Below, one piece after another: positions 47,956-58,026 of a DNA stretch of 64,000 nt. A program made the translations under genes and the position numbers. Below the pieces are notes generated by a model. It was not told the DNA's origin. It was given only the letters and a program-made list of their open reading frames with translations, and did no database searches. The stretch is from Cladobotryum mycophilum (taxonomy: Eukaryota; Ascomycota; Sordariomycetes; Hypocreales; Hypocreaceae), in NCBI GenBank assembly GCA_036429605.1, contig JAVFKD010000016.1:1612001-1676000 (forward strand), written 5' to 3'. Positions within the stretch are counted from its first letter, which is position 1, and every line of letters starts with the position of its first letter.

Positions 47956-49062
47956 GGCATTGCTGGAGTTGGGAGGTTTTGTCCCTTTGAGCACAGCTCA
48001 GTCGGGTGGAGGGAGAAAGACGAATGAATAGTCATCCCGGACACCCCTTTAGAATATGCGTGGGATGAATGGAGTAGGCCAAACATGTCCATAGTTTTGT
48101 ACTCCATAATAAGGCTTTGAAAGAGACCAAGGGAAAAAAAAAAAGAGACGCTGTGAAATAAACAACGCGGGTATCAGTTGTGGAGAAATAGAACAAAGGA
48201 GAAGAGTAAAGAATGACTTGTGTCTGCGAGGTGAGAGTTGCGTGTGGAGCACAGAGACAGGATTGGGGGCCAGCCTCTCCCCCCCCCATAATAGACAGTA
48301 TAGCATTAAAAAAGGGGCCAAGAGTTTCGGTGAAGGTGATGAGATCTGGCGGCTGATACATGTCGGGCTTGGAGGGTGGCGAGCTAGACATTGGCTGATG
48401 CCGCATAAAGAGTTGTTATTTTATATGTATGCTGGGGCCAGAACGTCATCATCAGGCTATTTCCAAGGTTCTCGATATTAAAACCGTATTGAGAGTACGT
48501 GTTGATTCATGTCCTTGCAGGCTGTGCGAAGGAACACCACAATTTCCCTGCATACCGAAAATGCAACAAGTGTATATAGTCTGTCCAACAAAAGTTATAG
48601 TTTTCGGGGCGTCCTTGCTGGCATACTCCAAAAGTAAAGTTGATTGATTGATTGGCTTCAGCGTATGACGTCCAATGAGGATGGGGTTTCGGTTAATCAA
48701 CGTCCGCGGTGGTTACCGAAAACTTTTTAGTTGCTTCATGCAACATTCTTGCTGAAAACGGACGGACATGTGACGTCCTAGTATACCACCCTCATGCGTC
48801 ATGTAGGCGTGAATGGATTGGGGTTCAATGCAGGACAAAGTGGGCCAGCCAAGAAAAGAGCCTCAACTTGACCGGTTCAATGTTTCCATCCCTTCCTCAT
48901 CGAATCAACCCCCTAGTACGCCTTCCCCTTGCATTGACCTGCGCGATTATTCTGCCAACCACATCGAAATTGGAATTAAACCGTAGCTTGTGTAATGATA
49001 CGTTTGCCATGGAGGGATTCTCGTACGCCAATCGAGGCTTAGAGCTTCTTTTAATCTCGCCC
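47956..49062. other. Intergenic, convergent BAR-SH3 and F-box genes
   Basis: 1.1 kb; it holds a C9 run near 48278-48287. No credible gene; a 120-codon frame at 48709-49071 has no protein signature. Confidence 0.5.
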
Positions 49063-51196
49063 TTAATGTAAGCGACCCAGTCGTGAGGCTCCGTCGGTGT
49101 TGTGCTGGTGGCAAGCCACCCCTGAAATTGGATGCGGCAGCAAGCTGCATGACTCTCGTGACAAATCATATCCACAAGGAACGCCGTATCTGCCCTGTGT
49201 AATGTATGCAGCCAGTTTCTTAGCTATCCAATCTGTTGATGATGATTCAGACTGAAACGTTTTGTTGTCTTCTAGCGCCTCCTCAGAGGTACTTCTCGAT
49301 GACATGGTGTGGCTGTCTGAACTGCTAGAGGTCTCGCATGATGGGGATCCAGGTACACTGTCTGGCGAAAATTCATTCGCACAGCCATCGCTGGTTGACT
49401 CGTAAAACCTGGGCAAGCCTCGAAAGTGAAGGCCTGGGTCAAAGGAGACCAGAACTAGCGGTCTCGGCTCATTAGTATTATTGAACAGCTTTGGAGAGTA
49501 GATAAGAAATCTCTCATCCATCACTGAGTCAACCTCGTCGAACTGGTCTTGGGGATTCAAGACTTGATACAGGCTATCTGACCTGGGCTGTGATGGCTCC
49601 GGCCAGAAATGAACCTCGTGGTCCCGATTTCTGCTTAGAAGATTATGAATATAGTCGGTGTTCCTCGCAGATTCGGTGACATTCGACTGCGGCCCTGATA
49701 CTCGAGGTCGCACGCGAAGTCTCAGCCGCCTGGTCATTGCCTCAGAGGACGGAGGATCGTCGACTAGATCCACAAATGCCTGACATGTTGCATTATAGCA
49801 CCGAACAGGAGTACGGTTTAATGCGAGTGTAATGGCAGAAGTTCCTTCATCTCCATAGTGCATAATGTGCTGTGACCGCATTTCATGCGTTGTTTCATCC
49901 CAAAAATCCTCATCATCGGAATCGTCTGAATCATTTTGATCATCCAACGGCTGTAAGGGAAAGACCAGCTCCATTCTGTAGCAGGTCCGTAGACTTTGCG
50001 AGACGGCAGAGAGCATCTCGTTTCGAGTCTCAATGATGAAGAGGTTTCCGGATTGCTCATCTCTTGATAGCCCAAGAGTATTCCAGCGATCATCTATTGG
50101 CCCTTCTCTCGTTTGTCTTCGCCACATGACAATTCTTTGCGTGATCTTAGTCTCGGTTTTCTTAAAATCCTCAAGGCGAAACCGGAAGGCATAATAGAAT
50201 GAGTTTTCCACACTCTCACCGGGGTCGACCATTTCCCGGTTTGATACACCATAGAAGTAGTCTTCAAATATCTCGAAGCAAATTGTAGAACCAATTTCAG
50301 CACCGATAAAGTCCTTGAGTATAAGCCTTCGAGGGAGCCAGTTACCATGCTCAAGGTCTAGTCCTCGAATTACCCAGCGTTTGGTACCATCTTCAGCGGG
50401 TTCCGATCTGGCACCGTAATAGAGATATTTTCCATTATTGCGCACAAACAATCCCCTTGTTGACGGGAGACGTCGATAAGCTATAACTCTGGCCTTTTCT
50501 GAACCCTCTTGTGGTTTCTCTTTTAAATCATCTTGGAAATCATCTTGCGAATCCATTTGTAGATTCTCGTGTAAACTGCAAACAATTAAGAAGTTCCTAA
50601 GCATGCCGCCGTCCCTGTAACTAAATAAGCAAGACAGTATCCCGTCGGCGTGGTGTAGCGGCCTAAAGGTATAAGATTGCCTGTCCCCGAGTTCCCGAGT
50701 TGGGAAAATCGATATGGAAAGAAGCTTATGAATATCGATGACAATTTCTTGGAATACTGGACCCCGGAGTGTGGGGTTTTGAAGATGTAGCACTCGCAGA
50801 TCGTCCTGGCCAGTGGTATAGCAAATGGCACCATGTGTAAAAATAAAGTGATTTGCATTGGAAATTTGTAAAACCTGAAACGGGTTTGCGGTCTGGACAG
50901 CATTCCGTCGCTTGACAAACCTTCTAAGCGCTCTGGCATAATCACCAGTCCCACATGCCTCCTGGTACTCGATGGAGAATTCGTAGTTCTTCAAACAGCT
51001 ATCAGCATTGAAGTTCCACGAAAGCAAGGCAGTTTTTCCAGCAGTCACAAACCTGAAGAACAAGGCGGCAGATATACTGGTCCTGAAGAATGTACTTGAA
51101 ATAATGAGCGCACAAGGCTAGGTGAAACAGATCGTCTGGGCCAAGATTCAGGGCAATGAACCTCATAAGCTCGGCAGGCAATTTAAATATACTCAT
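49063..51196 (-). CDS. F-box domain protein
   Basis: 684-aa protein in two exons (51078-51196 and 49063-50998; intron 79 nt, GTATAT donor, TGCTGATAG acceptor/branch). The N-terminus has the fungal F-box pattern MSIFKLPAELMRFIALNLGP then DDLFHLALCAHYFKYIL, so it should bind Skp1 and act as substrate receptor of an SCF ubiquitin ligase. Splicing joins KYILQDH to CLKNYEFSIEYQEACGTGDY. The long rest has no recognised repeat: it looks beta-rich, with an acidic stretch (DDQNDSDDSDDEDFWDETTH) and a Ser-rich piece (PSCETSSSSDSHTMSSRSTS). The substrate is unknown. An in-frame upstream ATG at 51301 would add 35 very hydrophobic residues; I prefer 51196 because the F-box then starts at once, as in relatives. 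Confidence 0.85.
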
Positions 51197-52878
51197 GACA
51201 GCCAACGTGGGAAGGCTCAAATGAAAGAGTGTGAAAAGAAGAAGAGGAAGAAGACGTCGGAACGAGAGAACGAGCATGAGGAAAACAAAGTAAGCGCACA
51301 AGCAACTTGAAAAGGAAAGTCTAGCGTTACCTTAAATAGGTAGAGCAGCAAAAGTGTGGAGGATTGCCAAGATAGGCAATTACATGTACTTGAGCCTCAA
51401 AGTGACCTACCTAACGGAATTTGCTCGTACCTGGTACCTGGTGGTTTTCAGGCTCAAAATTAATACTACGTACATGGACAGGGCTAAATACTCGGTAAGT
51501 ATGCAGTTAAGAATACAAGTGGGTGGCCATGGGACGCGATGCATCATTCAGGGATGGTAGGCCACCAGCCACACATTGCAAGGGAGCGTCCAGCCCACCG
51601 GTGAGTTTTGTGACATGGATCCATCCATGAATGGATACAGGCTCATCTTATCCCGTGGTGTAGGTGTGTAATAGTGGCGGTCTCATCAGGTCGCATGTCG
51701 AGGTGTAACACCTTGAGGGGATGGAATTGCGCATGGTTGGTTGCTTATTCATGGCGTGTCAGGCGGTAGGAGCACAAACCGCAGAGCCGCATTCATCACC
51801 CCTACCTCCTAACTTAGTGCCTTAGGTATGTAGGTTGGTGGGTACAACAGATGACCCGATTCTCGCCCCATAGCAGTACTCACGGCTCATGAGATTGAGA
51901 TGAGAGCCCAAGGTTGCAATTATTGTGTTGTGTTGTGTCGTGTCGTGTCGTGCCGTGTCATGTGTCGTGAGGGTGCTACCTTGATGCTAAATGTACTCCG
52001 TAAATGACAGCGTCTACTGCGTGAGGCTCTGTACAGGTATTTAAATGGGCCTGCATCCCGTCTGTAGGGAACATGCCTATGGAGCTAAAGAACCCCCTGG
52101 CAGACCCTTGCCCTTTCTTGCACGAGTGGGTACTTACCAATATGGACTCCTACGATACAGGCAAGGCAGGGCACCAAACAAAAGGCCCTAGATGACTCGC
52201 CATGCATCGAAAGCGAGTGCCTATCGGATGCCTGTACTGGTGGCCTGTGGGTAGGTACCTTCGTAAATTATCCAAACAGGAAATGCATTTTCAAGTTATC
52301 AAGATACCCATTTAGCCCTGGCCACGCAACCACGAAGAGATGCGGAATGCAGCATTCTAAAATCCGAGACTAGAATGCTGAGAAGAAGCCTGGGCATTCC
52401 GATAGGGTTAGTTTGCCGAGTAGTGTGTTATCGATAAGACTATTAATATTATTTCCATCTAATGCTGATCAGCTTTTGAATACCAGTCCATGGGTGGTTG
52501 ATGGAGAAGTAGTACAGTGCCTTAGTAGGTACTAAGGTAAGGTATAGTACCCAATTAAGGGTGATGAATGCTAGAAATAAAATCCCTTTACTTAAAATTA
52601 AAAGTACCTAATGATATAACCTAATGATATAAGGTAATTATTTTGCTTGCGGAGATCTATTGCAAGATTCTCTCTACCTTTTAGTGCATCCCCGGGTAAT
52701 GCTTCGGTTTGAAGCAACCTATCGGGGTTTAGGGTGGTCTTGCCAATTGATTCCACATCACGTATGCGCCGTAACTACTACCAAGGTAAAACCACATATA
52801 CTCCACGTGAGAGTGCCCAACTCACTCTAATTGTCATCTTGTGAGCTCTCCTAATTGATTATTGAATTGATCGATACT
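51197..52878. other. Divergent promoter region F-box / MOSC fusion gene
   Basis: 1.68 kb, A/T-rich to the right. It has a TGTGTCG-type repeat at about 51924-51970, a TACGGAGTA motif (reverse) at 51994, and a tandem CTAATGATATAA duplication at about 52608-52632. No gene seen. Confidence 0.5.
51924..51970. repeat. GTGTT/GTGTC minisatellite-like tract
   Basis: Imperfect run of pentamers TGTGT, GTGTC and GTGCC, non-coding. Confidence 0.75.
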
Positions 52879-54599
52879 ATGAAAGTCTCGTCTCCTATCG
52901 ACCTTTTTGCACCTGTCGAGGTGGACAGGGTCCTTGAGATCCGTACCTCTCGAATGAAGAAGATGCCCGGCGTGAATGTCATGACCGGCATTGACAAAAA
53001 AATATGCGCGGAACCAATGAAGATTGATAAATTTGGTCTTGAGGGAGACGAACATGACCCGACATTTCATGGAGGAATAGACAAGGCAATTCTTGGCTGT
53101 AAGCTCCCATCCCTGAGACGAATTGAACAAGAGCTCTCCATGACACCCCCTTATTAGATTGCGCCTCCCATTACTTGTCGTGGCAAGAATCCTATCCCGA
53201 CCGTTTAGACAAATTCGTCCCCGGGGGCTTCGGTGAAAACTTCGTTTTCGCTCACATGAACGAACGTAATGTTTGCATTGGCGACATTGTAGCTGTAGGC
53301 TCTGAAGTCTTGCTGCAGGTGTCTCTCCCACGCCAGCCGTGCTTCAAGCTTAACCATCGCTTTTCGCTAAAGAACTTTGCTCCCGAAACCTACAAGACGA
53401 GCCGAACGGGGTGGTACTATCGTGTTTTGCGTGAGGGAACCGTCAAAGCTGGAGATGAGGCCCATCTGATGGAGAGAAAGTGGCCCGATTGGACGGTAGA
53501 GCGAGTTCAGGAGTACCTCCATCGGGTCACAGATAATCTGGAAATGAATGAGAGGATAGCTGAAATTGAGGCTCTTGGTGAAGAGAGTCGTGGCCAGTTT
53601 CGTAAAAGAGTGGCCAAGGCAAAGAAGAAGAAGAACCAATCAAAGAAAGAAGAAGAGTTGTGGGAGGACTTCAAAGTAATCAGCCGCAAAATGGAGACCC
53701 CGAAAGTGGTGTCACTCATGTTGGAGGCCAAGGCAAAGAATCCGGATTTTGAGAGATTCCCTCTGGGGGCGCATGCTCGAATCAGACTTCCCAATGGACT
53801 TATCCGGACGTACTCTGTTGTGTCAAGCAACGGTAGGGGGCCTGACGCAACCAGGCTCCTAGAGTTTGGGATTGCCCTGGACGAAAATAGTCGTGGAGGC
53901 TCGAGGTTCATCCACGAATCGATACAAGTTGGTGGCCTTCTCTCTATTGGACGAGTTACCTCTGACGTGGCACCTGTTGGTTCGGCAAGTCACCATGTCT
54001 TTCTTTCCGGTGGCATTGGCATCACCGCTTTCTTGGATCTAATGAATGCATACGATTCTATAAACTGGAGCTTTCAGCTGCACTATGCTGTACCTTCTAT
54101 AAATGATGCCGCTTTCCGTGATCGGCTTGGCCGATACGGCGATAGAGTTACGATATACGACAAGACTAAAGGCCAGAGAATGAACATCAAGAACGTGGTC
54201 AAGACGCTCCCTTGGAACAGCCATCTTTATGTATGCGGGCCCAACAGGTTGATGGAGGCCGTCAGGGAGGCCGTTGAGGAGTGCGGTCTCTCACCGGCAG
54301 AGGTCCATTACGAAGCCTTTGCGGCTGACATCACCGGAGATCCATTCGAGGTGGAAGTTGTCAACAGGGGCGGCAAGGTTCTCAAAGTTGGCGAAGAAGA
54401 GAGCCTCTTGGAAGTTCTTAAGCGCGAGTTTGGAGACGTCGCATCGAGCTGCGAGGTTGGAAACTGCGGCACTTGCAAGGTGGCACTGAAGAGTGGAAGG
54501 GCTGATCATAGGGGTTCCGCTCTCATGCCGGAAGAGAAGGATACTGCCATGTTGACATGTGTTAGCCGTGGTATTGGAAGAATTGCCATTGAGATCTAG
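52879..54599 (+). CDS. MOSC / 3-alpha / flavin reductase / [2Fe-2S] fusion oxidoreductase
   Basis: 553-aa protein, exons 52879-53098 and 53158-54599 (59-nt intron). Residues about 15-165 are a MOSC domain of the YiiM type with FHGGIDKAILGY, VPGGFGENF and the molybdenum-ligand cysteine C135 in LPRQPCFKLNHRF. Residues about 182-225 look like the 3-alpha domain (WTVERVQEYLHRVTDNLEMN). A Lys-rich spacer (KAKKKKNQSKKEE) leads to a phthalate-dioxygenase-reductase-like module: RTYS at 290-293 (flavin), GGIGIT at 358-363 and YVCGPNRLMEAV (NAD(P)H). At the C-terminus a plant-type ferredoxin has Cys 505, 510, 513 and 541. By analogy with E. coli YiiM/YcbX and eukaryotic mARC, which reduce N-hydroxylated bases with separate electron donors, this may be a self-sufficient N-hydroxyl reductase. 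That is inference. No N-terminal mitochondrial signal is seen. Confidence 0.9.
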
Positions 54600-54842
54600 A
54601 CACTGTTAGGTTGTAGTTGGAGGTGGCATTTGGGTATCAATCACTGCAATGAAATAAAAATAAACATACGAGGTTTCACTGAGTGACTGCAGAGTTTCCC
54701 AAGACATTGAACTTTGTAGTCTAACATTGGATAGTAATACCCCACGACCAGGTGAAGTTGTCGTGATGTCTTCATTCCCCTTGTGATGTTGACGAGCTAC
54801 TTGGTAGTATTGAGATGACAGTATCTCAACACAAATCCAATT

Positions 54843-54939
54843 GGTCAGATGGCCGAGCGGTTATGGCGCCAGGTTAAGGATACCTTAACAGGAATTCCTG
54901 GTGGAGCAATCCTCGTGGGTTCGAATCCCACTCTGATCA
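54843..54939 (+). tRNA. tRNA-Leu (anticodon AAG), with intron
   Basis: A full cloverleaf fits. The 7-bp acceptor (GGTCAGA with TCTGATC, one G-T) is followed by discriminator A at 54939. The D-arm contains the box A sequence TGGCCGAGCGG. The anticodon stem is CCAGG/CCTGG. A long class II variable arm has a GGA/TCC stem, and the T-arm is GTGGG-TTCGAAT-CCCAC (box B). The anticodon loop reads TT-AAG-G followed by a 16-nt intron at the usual place after position 37. The AAG anticodon (A34 probably deaminated to inosine) reads CUN leucine codons. It lies 72 nt upstream of the transposon. Confidence 0.93.
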
Positions 54940-54942
54940 TTC

Positions 54943-54955
54943 TTTTTGACTTTTT
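54943..54955 (+). terminator. Pol III terminator (two T5 runs)
   Basis: TTTTT at 54943-54947 and again at 54951-54955, 4-16 nt after the tRNA 3' end; T-runs of this kind end RNA polymerase III transcription. Confidence 0.8.
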
Positions 54956-55011
54956 AACTCTTTTTGTTGCTTACTACTACTGCTGCCGAGGTAGTAGCTT
55001 CGTAGAATCTA

Positions 55012-55104
55012 CCCGTAGGCAACCCCTCATGGGGGCCAACTAAGGTGCACGCCCCTTAGTTGGGCACAAAAAGCCGGGACAGCTACAAAAGTCCGGGACA
55101 GCCG
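55012..55104 (+). repeat. Left terminal inverted repeat of the transposon
   Basis: 93 bp, identical to the reverse complement of 57725-57817. It contains a 10-bp palindrome (CCAACTAAGG at 55036-55045 and CCTTAGTTGG at 55054-55063, 8-nt spacer) and a direct repeat CCGGGACAGC at 55074-55083 and 55093-55102. Confidence 0.97.
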
Positions 55105-55300
55105 GTCCAGTGCATTTTCCCCTGTGTTTCCCAGTAAATCAACAAATCTACATTTTACGTATGTCTAAATGGATTTTTTTATATGAAAATGAAGCTTATG
55201 ATACGTATGGATTGATTGAAGCTATTATAAGTCTAGAAAATGCATAAAAATAGCTATTTTTGGCGTTGAAGCCGCACAGTACCCCAGGCTAGATCAATAA

Positions 55301-57637
55301 CTATTTCTTCTTTTTCTCAGCGCCCTTATAGGTATTGTATATAGAATTCGATCGCGGTGTACGTAGATTATCTGTAATATGCATCTTGAAGCTTTTGACG
55401 ATGCGGCAGGGCGTAGAAAGCGGTGTGGCAGGCGGCGAGGAAGGTGGTGATGATGCCGGCGGTAAAGAGGGCAGTCTTTGCTCGTCAGCAGCATCAAAAA
55501 TGGATTCAAATTGCGTTTCTTCGAATGTGTTATCTTGAAGCTCAAGATCTTCATATTCTTCATAGGAATTAAGGCCAGAAAGACTATCAGAACACTCTTC
55601 TTCATCCTCGTCTTCGCGGGCTGTGATGATATTCACAGAGGCATCGCTGGGAGGGAAATTGAATGCAAGCAACGGTCTCGGGGCTCGTGAGGCTTCTTGA
55701 ATCGCTTCTTGAAGGAGAGGATTACGCTCAGTATCATAGAAAAATCGCGGTTGCTTGAGGCATTGTTGGAATTCCTTATTTTGGGTATCCATCTCGAGGA
55801 AGGCATCTGCCTTTCCTGTGTGCTCAAGCCACTTCTGGTAGCTTAAGGTCTTCACCTTCCCATCAATCTCTTGCTTCTTATTCTGCCTGTATTCTTCTCT
55901 TAAGGCCTTAATATTATCGGTAACGAATTTCTTCATCGCACGAAGATGACGGCGATGTTCAGCTTCAGCTTCTTTTTCGGCAGATTTGGCGGCTTGTTGA
56001 CGGATTCTTCCTAGGCTAATAGAGTTGGTAAAAAACTCGCCTGAAGGCTTGATCATTTTACCTTTTCGTATGCGGTTATTCAACCTTTCTAGCCGTTGTT
56101 GGCGATCCTCGATAAAATGCTTCACATTTGACTCTAGCACTGATGCCTCTGTCATGACTTGACGAGCCAAACGAAGCCCCTCTCGCGTTGGCGAGCTCAA
56201 GATATCATGATACCGGTGAGTCATATCCTCTATTGTATCGGCGGCGAGCTGGAAACGGAATTCTTGGGGCAGAAGCGAGGCATAGGCCGGGTTAATCGCT
56301 TTTCTTTGCTTCCTTTGCTGATCAAGAAGAGCGCGGATCGCAGGACCACTCGAGGGCGGATAGATTCCCGATTTCTCGAAGCCAGTTATAATATTATGCC
56401 TTGTAAAGCCCTCATCGTATGTTCTTTTGAACGAGGTAAGAAAATCAAGCCGCGAGAAGTTGAGAAGAGAGCTCTGTAACAAGGCCCTAAGGACTTTCTG
56501 TTGCGAATTCTTCAGCGGCTGAAAAACACCAACATCAAGAGGCTGAAGAATATGAGTAGAATGAGGAGGAAATACCGCGACGACGATATCGAATTCTATA
56601 CAATATTCGATAAATTCGAGGGTTGTGTGCCCTGTGAAGCCATCGATAACAAGCAGCCGAAAAATGCGATCAGCCTTTGGGCGAGAGATGCCTTCCTTTT
56701 CCTCGCCGGTCATAGGATCTCTACACCACTCATCACGGCCAAACCACTCAATAAATGACTTCCCTGTCCTTTGTGCCCTTGCTGACTTTTCCCAGGAATA
56801 ACGATTAAAAAAATGAAGCCATTCAAACGCAATGTCACTATTACTAAAGCCTGTATCTGTACGGCAGAATCGCAGGTCATCCTCGCCCTTCATCTCTGCC
56901 CAGCTCTCGGTAGGATATACCTGGAATATTAGCCAGGGGATCATCGAATCCCCTATAGCATTGACAGTGCCCAAGAGAGTACATGATTCCCTATTACCTG
57001 GGTCTATGACCTTAGGCCGCTCGTGACGTGTTGTACGGGTAACAACAACCTCGACTCGTTCTCGTATGCTTCCTATTCGAATTCCGCACTCATCCTCGTT
57101 CCAACACTCTGAGGGGCCTATATTATATTTGCTAACGATCATCTCCAGCTTCGCAAAGAAATTTTCTATCATCTTGATGTCACTTTGCTCAAAGGAGCCT
57201 CGGGACCTCTCAATGGCCTTGACGTGTGTGATCTTGAGGTGTGGATGGGCGTCAATCCAACGGCGATACCACATTCGTGATACTGGCGGCGAGTCAGGAT
57301 TACGGCGACGAAGAAGAGCGTTTGCAGCGCCCTCAAGCTGCAATTTGGTAGCAGGAAACCCTCCCTGTTGCATCCAGGTGACATAGGCAACAAGGGCATC
57401 ATCTTCAGCCTCATTGAGCAGCAAAGGCCGGCCCAATGGGGCAGGAATCCTTGTATGGATGAGTAACTGGATTGCCCTGTCCACATGAGACTTGCTGACG
57501 CGATACTTTTCTGCAGACTTCCTCACAGAAAGAGCGACGGGCACTGCGGTACCTGGCCGACGAGATCTATGAGAAATATTATCACGAGATTGAATAACGG
57601 CACGAGCGGCCTTCATAACCTTGGCGGAATAAACCAT
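55301..57637 (-). CDS. pogo/Fot1-family DDE transposase
   Basis: 778-aa intronless transposase of the Tc1/mariner superfamily, pogo/Fot1 branch. The N-terminus has a psq-type helix-turn-helix (ALSVRKSAEKYRVSKSHVDR, about 35-55). A CENP-B-type DNA-binding segment follows (LLLNEAEDDALVAYVTWMQQ and KLQLEGAANALL, about 72-135). The catalytic DDE_1 core shows D182 in CWNEDECGIR, D332 in LLVIDGFTGHTTLEF and D368 in HSTHILQPLDVGVFQPLK. The 35 residues between the last two make a DD35D arrangement. The C-terminal 250 residues are charged and helical (QQAAKSEKEAEAEHRRHLR-like, seen as SAEKEAEAEHRRHLRAMKKF) and end GAEKKKK. All three acids are present, the frame is unbroken, and it lies wholly between the inverted repeats. 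Confidence 0.96.
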   Translation of the reverse strand: MVYSAKVMKAARAVIQSRDNISHRSRRPGTAVPVALSVRKSAEKYRVSKSHVDRAIQLLIHTRIPAPLGRPLLLNEAEDDALVAYVTWMQQGGFPATKLQLEGAANALLRRRNPDSPPVSRMWYRRWIDAHPHLKITHVKAIERSRGSFEQSDIKMIENFFAKLEMIVSKYNIGPSECWNEDECGIRIGSIRERVEVVVTRTTRHERPKVIDPGNRESCTLLGTVNAIGDSMIPWLIFQVYPTESWAEMKGEDDLRFCRTDTGFSNSDIAFEWLHFFNRYSWEKSARAQRTGKSFIEWFGRDEWCRDPMTGEEKEGISRPKADRIFRLLVIDGFTGHTTLEFIEYCIEFDIVVAVFPPHSTHILQPLDVGVFQPLKNSQQKVLRALLQSSLLNFSRLDFLTSFKRTYDEGFTRHNIITGFEKSGIYPPSSGPAIRALLDQQRKQRKAINPAYASLLPQEFRFQLAADTIEDMTHRYHDILSSPTREGLRLARQVMTEASVLESNVKHFIEDRQQRLERLNNRIRKGKMIKPSGEFFTNSISLGRIRQQAAKSAEKEAEAEHRRHLRAMKKFVTDNIKALREEYRQNKKQEIDGKVKTLSYQKWLEHTGKADAFLEMDTQNKEFQQCLKQPRFFYDTERNPLLQEAIQEASRAPRPLLAFNFPPSDASVNIITAREDEDEEECSDSLSGLNSYEEYEDLELQDNTFEETQFESIFDAADEQRLPSLPPASSPPSSPPATPLSTPCRIVKSFKMHITDNLRTPRSNSIYNTYKGAEKKKK

Positions 57638-57724
57638 CTTGAACGACAGGCAAACACGGTGTTGAACCTCAAAAGTGGTGTTTTTACATACAAAAACGCG
57701 CTATTTGTGGTGGTGGGGCGAGAA

Positions 57725-57817
57725 CGGCTGTCCCGGACTTTTGTAGCTGTCCCGGCTTTTTGTGCCCAACTAAGGGGCGTGCACCTTAGTTGGCCCCCAT
57801 GAGGGGTTGCCTACGGG
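57725..57817 (-). repeat. Right terminal inverted repeat of the transposon
   Basis: 93 bp, perfect inverted copy of 55012-55104, 88 nt upstream of the transposase ATG. It probably contains or overlaps the transposase promoter. Confidence 0.97.
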
Positions 57818-58026
57818 TAAGCCTTGAATGGGTGATTGGGCCAGTGTGAAAGAGCCTTCTGTCACTTAGCGCTTGTACTAGATTGGTTAGACTGGTTGAA
57901 TCGATAAGAACTATGGGGCTACATTTTTTTCGAGCTTTCTGCCATGACGACTGGTTGATTATTCAAGATGTTGCATCTTGATAATCCCCATTGAAAAGAA
58001 ATATATCATATTGATTTAATATATAA

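Larger units (their letters stand above)
55010..57819. mobile_element. Intact pogo/Fot1-like DNA transposon with 93-bp inverted repeats
   Basis: A 2806-bp element (55012-57817) bounded by TA on each side (55010-55011 and 57818-57819), the target duplication of Tc1/mariner/pogo elements. Its ends are perfect 93-bp inverted repeats starting CCCGTAGGCAACCCC (55012-55104 and 57725-57817). It encodes one transposase on the minus strand, uninterrupted and with a complete catalytic triad. Identical ends and an open frame with no sign of C-to-T decay (RIP) suggest recent insertion and possible activity. It sits between the tRNA-Leu gene and RRP7, in a spacer, so no gene is broken. Confidence 0.96.

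Noticed and set aside
48709..49071. 120-codon plus-strand frame between the BAR-SH3 and F-box genes
   Set aside because: No domain pattern; it overlaps the F-box gene's 3' end and sits in a convergent 3' region.
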